A stretch of DNA of 64,000 nucleotides from Amycolatopsis sp. WAC 01376 (GTDB lineage Bacteria; Actinomycetota; Actinomycetes; Mycobacteriales; Pseudonocardiaceae), in NCBI RefSeq assembly GCF_003947415.1, contig NZ_QHKL01000001.1, positions 124,001 through 188,000 of the forward strand, in the 5' to 3' direction. The translations under genes and the position numbers were made by a program. Positions 1 through 11,289 of this stretch are shown here, piece by piece (position 1 is the stretch's first letter; each line of letters starts with the position of its first letter). The notes under the pieces were generated by a model. That model saw only the letters and a program-made list of their open reading frames with translations. It was not told the DNA's origin and ran no database searches.

Positions 1-2950
<2,950 letters not shown>

Positions 2951-3383
2951 GATGCGTCCTTCCGGGGACAATGAGCGGTGAGCAGCCGCGTCAGCAACAG
3001 CTGATGCGGTCTGTCAAGGGTGCCGTGTGCCCACTATCCTAACTACCGGCTCCGGGCAGCCTGAAAGAGGGCAGCGCAAAGAAGCAGTCTAGCCCGAACG
3101 TCACGGTCTGTCCAGGGGGCGCTCCTGATGGGGCCCAGCCTGCTTCGCAACGTCTTCAGGTATGCCTCTCCTCGGCCTCCCCGGACCGTCCCTCCCGCAA
3201 GGGCACCGCCGGTTCTCACCGTTGCCAGTAAGCGTGACCCCACAGGGGCTCTGAGTCAAGATGCCGCGCGGTGGTCCCGCCGGTTGGCGCAGCGTCGAAG
3301 AAGCTCCGCGGCGGGCGTCTTACAGGACGATCATCCTGGTTACCGACCGGTACGCGCAGGTTACGGCGTTGGGGCGCCGACCT

Positions 3384-3403
3384 GCGTTTAGCGGGCTAAA
3401 CGC
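3384..3403. repeat. Dispersed intergenic palindrome, copy 1
   Basis: Perfect 8-bp arms around a 4-bp centre: GCGTTTAGCGGGCTAAACGC. It is one of eleven related copies in the window, all intergenic. Confidence 0.85.
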
Positions 3404-3542
3404 GATCCCGCCCGGGCGGCGTTTCGGAGGGTCACCGGGTCGGGGCGGGGGTGGTTCGGGGCGCCTCAGGGGCGTTTCGGGGCGTGTGGCGGTTGTGGCC
3501 GGTGGGTCGGCTGGTGCGGCGCACAGGAAGGGCGCTCGGATC

Positions 3543-3562
3543 GCGTTTAGGGGGCTAAACGC
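3543..3562. repeat. Dispersed intergenic palindrome, copy 2
   Basis: GCGTTTAGGGGGCTAAACGC. The arms extend to 3541-3564 as TCGCGTTTAG and CTAAACGCGA. Confidence 0.85.
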
Positions 3563-3655
3563 GACGCGTCTCGGGCGGCTGCGGAGGCGAGGTGGTCGTG
3601 AGTGGCCAGGACGGTTCTGGCGGGCCTCTTGGGTACCTGCAGCGCCTCTTGCATG

Positions 3656-3713
3656 AAGTACGTGAAGGCCCCCTTCCTGTACCTAAGCGCAAGGATGGGG
3701 CCTTCATGTACTT
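3656..3713. repeat. Imperfect hairpin element, GAAGGCCCC type
   Basis: The arm at 3656-3677 (AAGTACGTGAAGG, then CCCCCTTCC) pairs with 3693-3713 (GGATGGGGCCTTCATGTACTT) with one mismatch and one bulge. There is a 15-nt loop. It could act as a terminator, but it is far from any gene end. Confidence 0.7.
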
Positions 3714-3721
3714 GGGCAGGG

Positions 3722-3768
3722 GTGAAGGTCGAGTTTCCTCGGCTGAGCCGAGGGAAGGGGGCCTTCAC
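3722..3768. repeat. Imperfect hairpin element, GAAGG type
   Basis: Outer arms GTGAAGG and CCTTCAC and an inner CCTCGGCT/AGCCGAGG stem enclose an unpaired stretch. It looks like a decayed relative of the neighbouring hairpins. Confidence 0.55.
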
Positions 3769-3812
3769 GCGCGGGTCTGCCTCGGCTCGCGCCGAGCTCA
3801 GCCCGACATGAC

Positions 3813-3859
3813 GTGAGGGGCCCCTTCCCTACTCTCAGGGTAGGGAAGGAGTCCCTCAC
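3813..3859. repeat. Imperfect hairpin element, GTGAGGG type
   Basis: GTGAGGGGCCCCTTCCCTAC at 3813-3832 pairs with GTAGGGAAGGAGTCCCTCAC at 3840-3859. The arms are 20 bp with a few mismatches and a 7-nt loop. Confidence 0.7.
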
Positions 3860-3914
3860 GGACCTGCGATCCCGACCCACCCGCCGCCGGTGCTGGTGCC
3901 GGTGGCTCCGGATC

Positions 3915-3934
3915 GCGTTTAGCCCGCTAAACGC
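3915..3934. repeat. Dispersed intergenic palindrome, copy 3
   Basis: GCGTTTAGCCCGCTAAACGC, with perfect arms and the centre CCCG-type rather than CGGG-type. Confidence 0.85.
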
Positions 3935-3991
3935 AGGTCAGCGGGCCGCGGGGCTGGCGGAAAGCCGTGAAGGCGCCGGTAGCGTCGGATC

Positions 3992-4011
3992 GCGTTTAGC
4001 GGGCTAAACGC
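3992..4011. repeat. Dispersed intergenic palindrome, copy 4
   Basis: GCGTTTAGCGGGCTAAACGC, extended to TCGCG/CGCGA at 3990-4013. It lies 6 bp past the stop codon of the last mce-locus gene, where a terminator would be expected. Confidence 0.85.
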
Positions 4012-4017
4012 GACGCG

Positions 4018-5055
4018 TTACTTGGAGGGGGCCGGGGAGGCGGGGGGTGAGGCGGGCGCAGAGGAAGCGGCCGGGTTGGGCGGAGCGGCGTAGGTGTTCA
4101 TCGCCGTGATCTTCCACTTGTCGCCCTGCAGTTCCGCGTTCAAGTGCAGTTGCGCGCTTCCCGCGGTGGTCTTGTTCGTGTCGGCCCGCGTCGAGCTCTG
4201 GTCGACGAACACCATCACGTCGGCCCGGTCGCCTTCCAGCCGGATGACGGCGCTGCGGGTGACCTTGCAGGTCACGACCATCTTCTGCTGCGGGGCCAGC
4301 CGTTTGACCTCACCCATCAGCAGGTTGTACTTCGCCCGCACCTCGTCGTTGACCAGCAGATCGCCTGCCGCGGTCTCGGTCTTCGCGATATTGTTGTAGT
4401 CGTACGAGAACAGCGCTTCGGTCGCCTTCGCGACCTGGTCCTTGACCTGCGCGGTCTTCGCGACGTCCAGCAGCGCCGTGTTGTTCGTCGAGCTGGACAC
4501 CTCGTCGGCTTGGATCTTGAAGAGCACGGCGGTCGCGGCCAGCAGGAGTCCGACGACGACCAGCGCGCCCGCCAGAATCAGCTGCCGAGAGCCTGACTTC
4601 TTCTCGCTCTCCGAAGAAGACTCCGACTCTTCATCGGCTTCGGTAGCGACCTCGGCTTCGGCCTCTTCGAGGTCGTCCGGCTTCTCTTCGGCGGCCGCGC
4701 GGACCTTCGCACGCGGGCTCGGCTTCGCGACAACCTCGTCTTCGGAGGCTTCAGAGGCTTCGGCGGCTTCAGGAGCTTCGGACGGCTCTTCAGGAGCCTC
4801 GACAGCGGCAACCTCAGGCTCAGCCGCCTCAACGACCTCAGGCTCAGGCTCCGGTTCGGGCGCAGGCGCGGGCTTAGGCGCAGGCCGCGGCGACGGGCGG
4901 CGGACCGGCACCGGCGTTTCGTCGACCTCGACCTCTGAAGCGGGGCCTTCCGGAGAGGCGGGAGCAGGAGACGCTGCGGGCCGTCGCAGACCGGCCACCC
5001 GGGGGCGGCGCACCGGCGGAGTGCTGCGAGGGGGCTGGCGGCGAGAGGGGGGCAC
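4018..5055 (-). CDS. Mce-associated membrane protein with long Pro/Glu-rich N-terminus
   Basis: 345 residues. Residues 1-155 are low complexity: first basic/proline-rich, then Glu/Ala/Pro-rich with EPEPEPEPEV. One membrane helix follows at about 160-182 (LILAGALVVVGLLLAATAVL), then a C-terminal domain of about 140 residues like other Mce-associated (Mam) proteins, and an Ala/Pro tail. Start GTG at 5055. It is the last gene of the mce locus, 27 bp after the other Mam gene. Mam proteins are thought to stabilise the Mce complex at the membrane. The extended acidic cytoplasmic tail is unusual for the group. The role is inferred from position and topology. Confidence 0.75.
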   Translation of the reverse strand: MPPSRRQPPRSTPPVRRPRVAGLRRPAASPAPASPEGPASEVEVDETPVPVRRPSPRPAPKPAPAPEPEPEPEVVEAAEPEVAAVEAPEEPSEAPEAAEASEASEDEVVAKPSPRAKVRAAAEEKPDDLEEAEAEVATEADEESESSSESEKKSGSRQLILAGALVVVGLLLAATAVLFKIQADEVSSSTNNTALLDVAKTAQVKDQVAKATEALFSYDYNNIAKTETAAGDLLVNDEVRAKYNLLMGEVKRLAPQQKMVVTCKVTRSAVIRLEGDRADVMVFVDQSSTRADTNKTTAGSAQLHLNAELQGDKWKITAMNTYAAPPNPAASSAPASPPASPAPSK

Positions 5056-5082
5056 TACGAGGCTCCGTTCTAGGTGACGCTC

Positions 5083-5604
5083 TTACTGACCGGCCGCGAC
5101 GAGGGGCACGTTGTCGATCCCGGACAGCTTCCACTCATCGCCGACCCGGGTCATCGAGACCTCCAGGCGCAACGCCTTCGAGCTCGCCTTGTCGCCCTGG
5201 GTGACCTGGGTGGAGATGGCGGCGAGGAAGCTCGCCTTGCCTTCGTGGTCGTCGAGTTCCTGGACCGCGATGTCCTGGATGGTGGTCACGACCTTGGTCT
5301 TCGCGTCGCCGAGTGCCTTGCGATAGGTCGGTTCCAGTTGCTTCAGCTGCTCCGCCATCTTGTCGTCGGAGACGGCTTTCTGGCGGTTGAAGAACTCGTC
5401 GAGGTTCTCGAAGTCGACCTCGGTGTAGGCCTTGATCGCGGTGCCGCCCGCCTTGGCCACTTCGTCGCGGGAGCGCGCCAGGTCGGCGTTGTCGTCCGAC
5501 GCGGCCACGGCCCACATGACACCGAAGATCGCCGCGGCGACGAAGGCGGCCAGCGCGAACGCCGCCGCCCCCAGGACGAGGGTCCGCGATCGAGAAGAAC
5601 TCAT
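5083..5604 (-). CDS. Mce-associated membrane protein
   Basis: 173 residues: a short basic N-terminus (MSSSRSRTL), one membrane helix at about 9-36, then an extracytoplasmic alpha/beta domain with the ending DEWKLSGIDNVPLV. This is the architecture of Mam proteins encoded after mceF in actinobacteria. The ATG at 5604 is preceded by GGAG. It follows MceF by 31 bp and precedes a second Mam gene, so it is almost certainly cotranscribed with the importer. It probably helps assemble or stabilise the Mce particle. The assignment rests on topology and context. Confidence 0.8.
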   Translation of the reverse strand: MSSSRSRTLVLGAAAFALAAFVAAAIFGVMWAVAASDDNADLARSRDEVAKAGGTAIKAYTEVDFENLDEFFNRQKAVSDDKMAEQLKQLEPTYRKALGDAKTKVVTTIQDIAVQELDDHEGKASFLAAISTQVTQGDKASSKALRLEVSMTRVGDEWKLSGIDNVPLVAAGQ

Positions 5605-5635
5605 GACACTCCAGGGTAGGTATACGGTCTCGGGC

Positions 5636-6901
5636 TCAGCCGGGCAGGCCCAGCAGCGTGCCCAGGGTGGGCAGGCTGACCCCCGGGCTCTGCAGGACGC
5701 TCGGCATGCCCTGCGCCGCGCGCAGGCTGGCCAGCTCCTCGGCCGACCGTCCGGCGTTGGCGGCGACGTCGCCCTGCGACGGGATCTGTGGGACCCCGTT
5801 GTACGGCACGTTCTGCGAGCCGCGCACGTTGATCGGGCTGCCCTTCGGCTCGGCGCAGTACGCGTCGTCCTTCGGCGCGCGAGGCGTCGTGTCGGTGCCT
5901 TCGCGGTACTTGTCGAGGCCGATGTAGCCCTTGGTGCACGAAGGCGGGTTGAACAGGTTGAGCGCCAGGCCCAGGTGCGCGGTGCCGTCGTTGGCGACGC
6001 TGTTCGCGCCCGCGGCCAGCATCGGGTACGTCACCAGTCCTTGTTCGAGCCCGTCGAGCCGGGTCACCAGGAGGTTCGACGTCGTGAGCAGGTTCGCCGT
6101 CAGCGCGCCGAGCCCCGGGCCGGATTCGGCGAGCACCGAGCTGATCTGGTTCGCCACCTGCGGGGTGATCCCGATCAGCTTCCGGATGTCGGCGTCGGAG
6201 TTCTTCAGCGTGCCGGAGAGCTTGTTGAGGTCGGCGCTGAACGACTTCATCGAGCTCGCCATGTCGTTCTGCGTCTCGAGGACCTGCCCGCCCTTTTCCA
6301 GCAGCTGGATGGTCTGCGGCAGGTACTCCTGCGCGGTCGCGGTGAAGCTCCGCGCGGTGTCGAGCAGCCGTTGCAGGTCCGGGCCGGTGCCGTTGAAGGC
6401 GTTGTACGACTCGTCGACGACCTTGCGCAGCGAGTCGGTCGGCACCGACGCCGCGAGGCTGTCGAGGTCGCCGATGAGCTGCTCGGTGGGCACCGGCGTC
6501 TTGACCTTGTCGGCCGGGATGACCGAACCCGAGTTCAGGAACGGTCCCTTCTCGCTCTTCGGCTTCAGGTCGACGAACTGTTCGCTGACCGCCGACCGGT
6601 TCGCGACGACGGCGTCCAGATCGGCGGGCACCGGCGGGGCGTCCGGCGCGATGTTGAGGTCGGCTTCCAGCCCGGTCTTGGTGAGGCGCAGCTCGCCGAC
6701 CCGGCCGATGTTGAAGCCGCGGTAGGTGACCTCGGCGTTCTGGAAGATGCCGCCGGACTGCTTGAGCTGCAGCTTCACCGTGTAGCCCTCGTCGCCGAAG
6801 ACCTGGCCGAGTCCGGCGAACCGGATCAGCGCGTACACGATGGCGACCACGGAGATGATCGCGAACGCGACCAGCTGGATCTTCGTCCTACGGACCAGCA
6901 T
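5636..6901 (-). CDS. mceF: MceF, Mce-family lipid-transport protein
   Basis: 421 residues. N-terminal membrane anchor at about 8-30 (AFAIISVVAIVYALIRFAGL), MlaD/MCE beta domain at about 38-115 (VTYRGFNIGRVGELRLTKTG), a long helical region, and a C-terminal Pro/Gly tail. Mce proteins form a tunnel that carries lipid from the cell surface to the YrbE/ATPase complex. Its ATG shares one base with the mceE stop (TGATG), so the two are translationally coupled. Its place as sixth Mce in the cluster, after the lipoprotein, fits MceF. Confidence 0.9.
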   Translation of the reverse strand: MLVRRTKIQLVAFAIISVVAIVYALIRFAGLGQVFGDEGYTVKLQLKQSGGIFQNAEVTYRGFNIGRVGELRLTKTGLEADLNIAPDAPPVPADLDAVVANRSAVSEQFVDLKPKSEKGPFLNSGSVIPADKVKTPVPTEQLIGDLDSLAASVPTDSLRKVVDESYNAFNGTGPDLQRLLDTARSFTATAQEYLPQTIQLLEKGGQVLETQNDMASSMKSFSADLNKLSGTLKNSDADIRKLIGITPQVANQISSVLAESGPGLGALTANLLTTSNLLVTRLDGLEQGLVTYPMLAAGANSVANDGTAHLGLALNLFNPPSCTKGYIGLDKYREGTDTTPRAPKDDAYCAEPKGSPINVRGSQNVPYNGVPQIPSQGDVAANAGRSAEELASLRAAQGMPSVLQSPGVSLPTLGTLLGLPG

Positions 6902-8100
6902 CAGCCGGCACCTCCCGACAGCACGCCGAAGATCCCGGCGGGACCGGTCTGTTGCGGTTGCCCGCCGCCCTGCGGCGCGCTCGCCTGGCCACCGGCGACA
7001 CCGCCGACGCTGTCCGGGATCGGCAGCGGCGGGTTCGCGCCCGGACCCTCGGTGCCCCCGGTCAGTCCTGGCACCGGGATGACGTCCTGGAGCGGGTTCT
7101 GGCGGCTGCGGCCGAGGTTCTTGAGGATCTCGTTCAGGTTCAGGTCGATCTTCGCGAACAGGTTGAAGTAGTCGCCCTTGACCCCGTCGTAGGCGGCGTC
7201 GCTGAACGGGAAGGTCAACAGGATCTCCAGCGCCTTGGGCAGATCCGCGCCCGCCTCGCCGAGCTTCTGCAGCGTCGGCTGCAACGCCTTGAGGTCGGCG
7301 ACGAGGTCTTCCTTGCTCTTGTTCACCGTGTCGACGGCGACCCCGGAGAGGTGGTTGAGCGCGTTCAGCATGGTCACCAGCTGGCCGCGCTGCTGCTCCA
7401 GCACGCCGAGGCCGGGGCCGAGGTTGTCGACCGCGCCGACCAGCTTGTCCTTCTGGCCGTTCAGCGTGAGCGAGAGCCGGTTCAGCCCGTCGAGCGCCCG
7501 CGTGATGTTCGCGGACTGCTTGTCCAGGTTCGTGACGAGCTCGTTGGCGTTGTTCAGCAGCGCCTTGAGCTCCGGCGAGCGGCCGGCGGTGGCGTTGTTG
7601 AGTTCCTTGGTGATGGTGTTGAGCTGTTCCACCCCGCCGCCGTTGAGCAGCAGTGAGAGCGCGCCGAGCAATTCCTCGACCTCGACGCTGCGGTTCGTGC
7701 GGGCCAGCGGGATCACGGCGTTGTCGGCGAGTTCGCCCTGCCGGTCGCCGGGCGCGGCCAGCTCGACGTACTTCTCACCGAGAAGGCTCGACTGTTTGAC
7801 GTTGGCCAGCGCGTTCGCCGGCAGTTTCACGTCGCCGTTGACCCGAAGTGTGACCTCGGCGTTCCAGCCGTCCTGGGTCAGCCCGATTGCTTCGACGCGG
7901 CCGATGGCGACCTCGTTGACCTTCACCCCGGCTTGCGGCGTCAGGTCGAGGACGTCCCGGAACTGCACCTTGACCGTGTACGGGTGGTCGCCGAGTTCGG
8001 CGCCGCCGGGCAACGGGACGTCGTAGATCCCGTTGAATCCGCAGCCGCTCAACGTCAATGCCGCGATCGTGCCGACAGCCGCGAAAGTAAGTTTCTTCAT
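6901..8100 (-). CDS. mceE: MceE, Mce-family lipoprotein
   Basis: 399 residues. The start is ATG at 8100, giving MKKLTFAAVGTIAALTLSGC, a lipoprotein signal peptide with lipobox LSGC. This start overlaps the mceD stop by one base. The MCE domain follows (VKVNEVAIGRVEAIGLTQDG), then a helical region and a Gly/Pro/Gln-rich tail. The lipidated member of a six-Mce cluster is MceE (LprK-like). It should be tethered to the outer leaflet and contribute to the lipid tunnel. Confidence 0.9.
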   Translation of the reverse strand: MKKLTFAAVGTIAALTLSGCGFNGIYDVPLPGGAELGDHPYTVKVQFRDVLDLTPQAGVKVNEVAIGRVEAIGLTQDGWNAEVTLRVNGDVKLPANALANVKQSSLLGEKYVELAAPGDRQGELADNAVIPLARTNRSVEVEELLGALSLLLNGGGVEQLNTITKELNNATAGRSPELKALLNNANELVTNLDKQSANITRALDGLNRLSLTLNGQKDKLVGAVDNLGPGLGVLEQQRGQLVTMLNALNHLSGVAVDTVNKSKEDLVADLKALQPTLQKLGEAGADLPKALEILLTFPFSDAAYDGVKGDYFNLFAKIDLNLNEILKNLGRSRQNPLQDVIPVPGLTGGTEGPGANPPLPIPDSVGGVAGGQASAPQGGGQPQQTGPAGIFGVLSGGAG

Positions 8101-9278
8101 CACTTCGCCGCCGTTCCATAGAGCTGCCCGGCGATCGGGAGCGGAAGTGGCGGCAGCTGGCCCGCCTGCGAGGACTGGATCACCTGCGCGATCGACGGCA
8201 ACGGCACCAGCCCGTCGACCAGTCCGGCGATCCCCTTGCACGCGTCGCCCAGTGCGTCGAGCGCGTCCGGGGTCTGCTTGAGCAGGTTGCACACCATCAC
8301 CAGCGGCGGCTGGGTGAGCTCGTTGAGGTTGGCCCGCGCGTCGAGCGTGCCCGACGAGGCGTTGTAGGTGTTGACCAGGTTCCCGAGGCCGACCGGGGCG
8401 ACGTCGAGGATCTCGGCGAGCGCGCCGCGCTGGTCCACGAGCACCTTGGTCACGCTGGCCAGCTTGTCCACATTGGACTTGAGCCGGTCGCGGTTCTTCT
8501 CGATGAACCCCTGCACCGCGGTGAGCGTGTCGGACAGCTGCTTCACCGTGGCCGAGAGGTTTTCCCGCTCTCCCGCGAGGAATCCGCTGACGTCGGCGAG
8601 CTGCCGCTCGAAGTCGCGGACCTGTTTGTCGCTGTTCACCAGCGTCTGCGAGAAGGAGCCGAGGTTTTCGACCGTCTTGAACAGGTCGTCCTTGTTGCCG
8701 GACAACGTGCCCGCGGCCTGGCCGAGCTTCGTGATCGTGTCGTGCAGTGCCTGCCCGTTGCCGTCGAAGTTCTTCGCGGCGGTGTCGAGCAGGTTCGACA
8801 GCGAACCGTTCTTGTTGGCGCCATTGGGTCCGAGCGACTTGCTGACCCGGGAGAGGCTGGCGGCGAGTTCGTCGACCTCGAGGGGGACCTCGGTGCGGTC
8901 GAGCCCGATGACGGCGCCGTCGGCGATCCGCGGGCCGCCCTTGTAGGCCGGGGCCAGCTGCACGTACCGGTCGCTGACCAGCGACGGCGACACGATGATC
9001 GCCTTCGCGTCGGCGGGCACCGCCACCGAACGGTCGTATTCGAGTTCGACGCGGACCTGGTTGCCCATCGGCTGGATCTTGGTGACCGTGCCCATGTCGA
9101 CGCCGAGCATGCGGACACTGTTGCCTTCGTAGAGGCCGACGGTGCCGGCGAAGTAGGCGGTCACGTGGTTGCGGCCGGCGTCCTTGAGCGTCCACCACAG
9201 CGCGCCGGCGACGACCAGCGCGAGCACGATCGCGATGGTGAAGCCCCGCGCGAGACCGGCTGAGAGACGGGTACTCAT
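8100..9278 (-). CDS. mceD: MceD, Mce-family lipid-transport protein
   Basis: 392 residues. ATG at 9278 overlaps the mceC stop (ATGA); an earlier in-frame codon at 9290 is less likely. Membrane anchor at about 12-32 (FTIAIVLALVVAGALWWTL), MCE domain with VRMLGVDMGTVTKIQPMGNQ, then a coiled-coil-prone region (VETVKQLSDTL-like repeats) typical of the part that builds the tunnel shaft. Fourth Mce gene of the operon. Confidence 0.9.
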   Translation of the reverse strand: MSTRLSAGLARGFTIAIVLALVVAGALWWTLKDAGRNHVTAYFAGTVGLYEGNSVRMLGVDMGTVTKIQPMGNQVRVELEYDRSVAVPADAKAIIVSPSLVSDRYVQLAPAYKGGPRIADGAVIGLDRTEVPLEVDELAASLSRVSKSLGPNGANKNGSLSNLLDTAAKNFDGNGQALHDTITKLGQAAGTLSGNKDDLFKTVENLGSFSQTLVNSDKQVRDFERQLADVSGFLAGERENLSATVKQLSDTLTAVQGFIEKNRDRLKSNVDKLASVTKVLVDQRGALAEILDVAPVGLGNLVNTYNASSGTLDARANLNELTQPPLVMVCNLLKQTPDALDALGDACKGIAGLVDGLVPLPSIAQVIQSSQAGQLPPLPLPIAGQLYGTAAK

Positions 9279-10261
9279 TTCTCGTAGCACCCCTTGTCGT
9301 TGATCGGGCCGAACGACGGCAGGACCAGTCCGCAGATGTAGTTGTCGAACCAGCGGCCGTTGCCGATCGTGTTCGTGAACACCCGGATGAACGGCGCGAA
9401 CCGCGCGATGCCCTGGCCGAGGGCGTCCTGGTTGCGCTGCAGCATCGAGGTCAGCTGGTCGAGCTGGGTGAGCACCGGGTCGAGCTGCGCGTCGTTGTCA
9501 TCGACAAGGCCCTTGAGCTGGGTGGCGAGGGCGCGCGAGCCGTCCAGGAGGGCGGAGATCGCCTCCTTGCGCTTGGCCACCTCACCGAGCAGCTTGTTGC
9601 CGTCGGCCAGGAGCTTCTGGAACTCGGCGTCACGGTCGACGAGCGTCTGCGACACCTGCCGCGTGTTCGCGAGCAGGCTCGACAGCTGCGAGTCACGCTT
9701 GGCGATCGTGTCGGAGAGGCGGGAAAGGCCGTTCAGTGCGCCCTTCACGTCGGCCGGGGTGTCGGAGAAGGTCTCCGTGATGACGTCGAAGCTCTTCGCC
9801 AGCTGCGTCGTGTCGATGTCGTCGACGGTCTGCGAAAGCCCGCGGAAAGCGTCGAGGACGTCGAACGGCGACGCCGTGCGCTCACGCGGGATGGTCGTGC
9901 TCGGGTCGAGCGTGCGCTGCCCCTGCGGGTCGAGCGCCAGGTACTTCTGGCCGAGCACGGTCTTGATCTTGATCGCCGCGCTGGTCTTGTCACCGAGCCA
10001 GGCGTCCTTGACCTTGAACGAGATCCGGACCTTGTCCCCGTCGAGCTTGATCTCGGAGACCTTGCCGACCTTCACCCCGGCGACCCGGACGTCGTTCTCC
10101 TCCTGCAGGCCGGAAGTCTCGCTGAAGTCCGCGCTGTAGGTCGTCCCGCCACCGATGACCGGCAGGTCGTCGGAATTGAGGGCGGCGAGGAAACCGAGCA
10201 ACAGCACCGAGATGCCGACCAACGCGATCGGGATCGGATTGCGTTTCTGGAACGACTTCAT
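9275..10261 (-). CDS. mceC: MceC, Mce-family lipid-transport protein
   Basis: 328 residues from ATG at 10261, chosen because it overlaps the mceB stop as ATGA; a start three codons upstream is also open. N-terminal anchor (PIPIALVGISVLLLGFLAAL), MCE domain with VRVAGVKVGKVSEIKLDGDK, then helical region. C-terminus contains a short Cys-bearing segment (YICGLVLPSFGPINDKGCYE) like the endings of MceB and MceC homologues. Part of the coupled mce operon. Confidence 0.9.
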   Translation of the reverse strand: MKSFQKRNPIPIALVGISVLLLGFLAALNSDDLPVIGGGTTYSADFSETSGLQEENDVRVAGVKVGKVSEIKLDGDKVRISFKVKDAWLGDKTSAAIKIKTVLGQKYLALDPQGQRTLDPSTTIPRERTASPFDVLDAFRGLSQTVDDIDTTQLAKSFDVITETFSDTPADVKGALNGLSRLSDTIAKRDSQLSSLLANTRQVSQTLVDRDAEFQKLLADGNKLLGEVAKRKEAISALLDGSRALATQLKGLVDDNDAQLDPVLTQLDQLTSMLQRNQDALGQGIARFAPFIRVFTNTIGNGRWFDNYICGLVLPSFGPINDKGCYEK

Positions 10262-11289
10262 GCCGTGCACCTCGCCCGGTTCACCGGCAGCAGCGGCAGG
10301 TTGATCGGTTCGTTGATCAGCGGAGGCAGGGCGACGGCTCCCGTCATCTCACAAGCGAAGAAGTTGAACCAGGAGCCGTAGTCGGCCGTGCGGGTCAGCG
10401 CCGTCACCTTCTGCGGCAGGAACTGGATGAAGTGCTCGACGATCGGCTGGCTGTCATTGAGGTTCTTCGTCAGCGTGCCGAGCGCGGCGATGTCCTGCTT
10501 CAACGGCTCACGAGCTTCCCCGAGCAGGCCGGAAGTGGTCTGGGCGAGGGTGCCGAGCGACTCGATGGCGTCGCCGATCGGCTCGCGGTCCGCGGCCAGC
10601 CCGGAGACCAGCTGCTGCAGTTTGACGATCAGGTCGTTCAGCTGCGGCGTGTGCGCGTTGACCGTGTCGAGCACCGAGTTCAGGTTGTCGATGACCTCAC
10701 CGATCACCTTGTCCTTGTCGGAGATCGTGGTGGCCAGCGACGCGGTGTGCTTCAGCAGGCTTTCGATCGTGCCGCCCTCACCCTGCAGGACCTGGATGAC
10801 CTCGTAGGACAACTTGTTGATGTCGTCCGGGTTGAGCGCGGTGAACAGCGGCTTGAACCCGTTGAACAGCTGCGTCAGGTCGAGTGCGGGCGTGGTCCGC
10901 TCCAGCGGGATGTTACCGCCGGGCTCCAGGTTCTTCCCGGACGAGTCGGTGCCCTGCCCGAGCGAGACGTAACGCTGGCCGACCAGGTTCCGGAACTTGA
11001 TCTGCGCGGTGACCCCGGCGGGCAGCTTGCGGCCGGCGTCGACCTCGAACTCGACCTCGGCCTGGCGCCGGTCGACGATGCGGACGTCCTTGACCTGCCC
11101 CACCCTGACGCCGGCGATGCGGACGTCGTCGTTGGGCAGCAGCAGGGTCGCGTCGCTGAACCGTGCCTTGTAGGCGTTGGTGCTGGTGGTGTTCACGTTG
11201 GCGATGCTGATCCCGAGGATCGTCGTGAACAGCACGGTCACGACGATGAAGGCGCAGAGCTTGATCAGCGGAGCGAGCAATCCCCTCAC
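10258..11289 (-). CDS. mceB: MceB, Mce-family lipid-transport protein
   Basis: 343 residues. GTG at 11289 overlaps the mceA stop (GTGA). Membrane anchor at about 9-30 (CAFIVVTVLFTTILGISIAN), MCE domain with VRIAGVRVGQVKDVRIVDRR, and a helical region. Near the C-terminus is WFNFFACEMTG, and the protein ends with a Cys-containing RARCTA. Second Mce subunit by position. Confidence 0.9.
   Translation of the reverse strand: MRGLLAPLIKLCAFIVVTVLFTTILGISIANVNTTSTNAYKARFSDATLLLPNDDVRIAGVRVGQVKDVRIVDRRQAEVEFEVDAGRKLPAGVTAQIKFRNLVGQRYVSLGQGTDSSGKNLEPGGNIPLERTTPALDLTQLFNGFKPLFTALNPDDINKLSYEVIQVLQGEGGTIESLLKHTASLATTISDKDKVIGEVIDNLNSVLDTVNAHTPQLNDLIVKLQQLVSGLAADREPIGDAIESLGTLAQTTSGLLGEAREPLKQDIAALGTLTKNLNDSQPIVEHFIQFLPQKVTALTRTADYGSWFNFFACEMTGAVALPPLINEPINLPLLPVNRARCTA

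Larger units (their letters stand above)
2951..4017. other. Repeat-rich intergenic region between rpoB and the mce locus
   Basis: About 1.07 kb without a credible gene. It contains four copies of the GCGTTTAG/CTAAACGC palindrome and three larger imperfect hairpins of the GTGAAGG-CCCCTTCC type, listed separately. The open frames here have no ribosome binding site or recognisable product and overlap the repeats. The rpoB promoter must lie near the left end of this stretch. Confidence 0.7.

Noticed and set aside
3128..4007. Several frames of 64-131 residues in the rpoB-mce gap
   Set aside because: They run through the palindromes and hairpins, lack ribosome sites and have no recognisable product.
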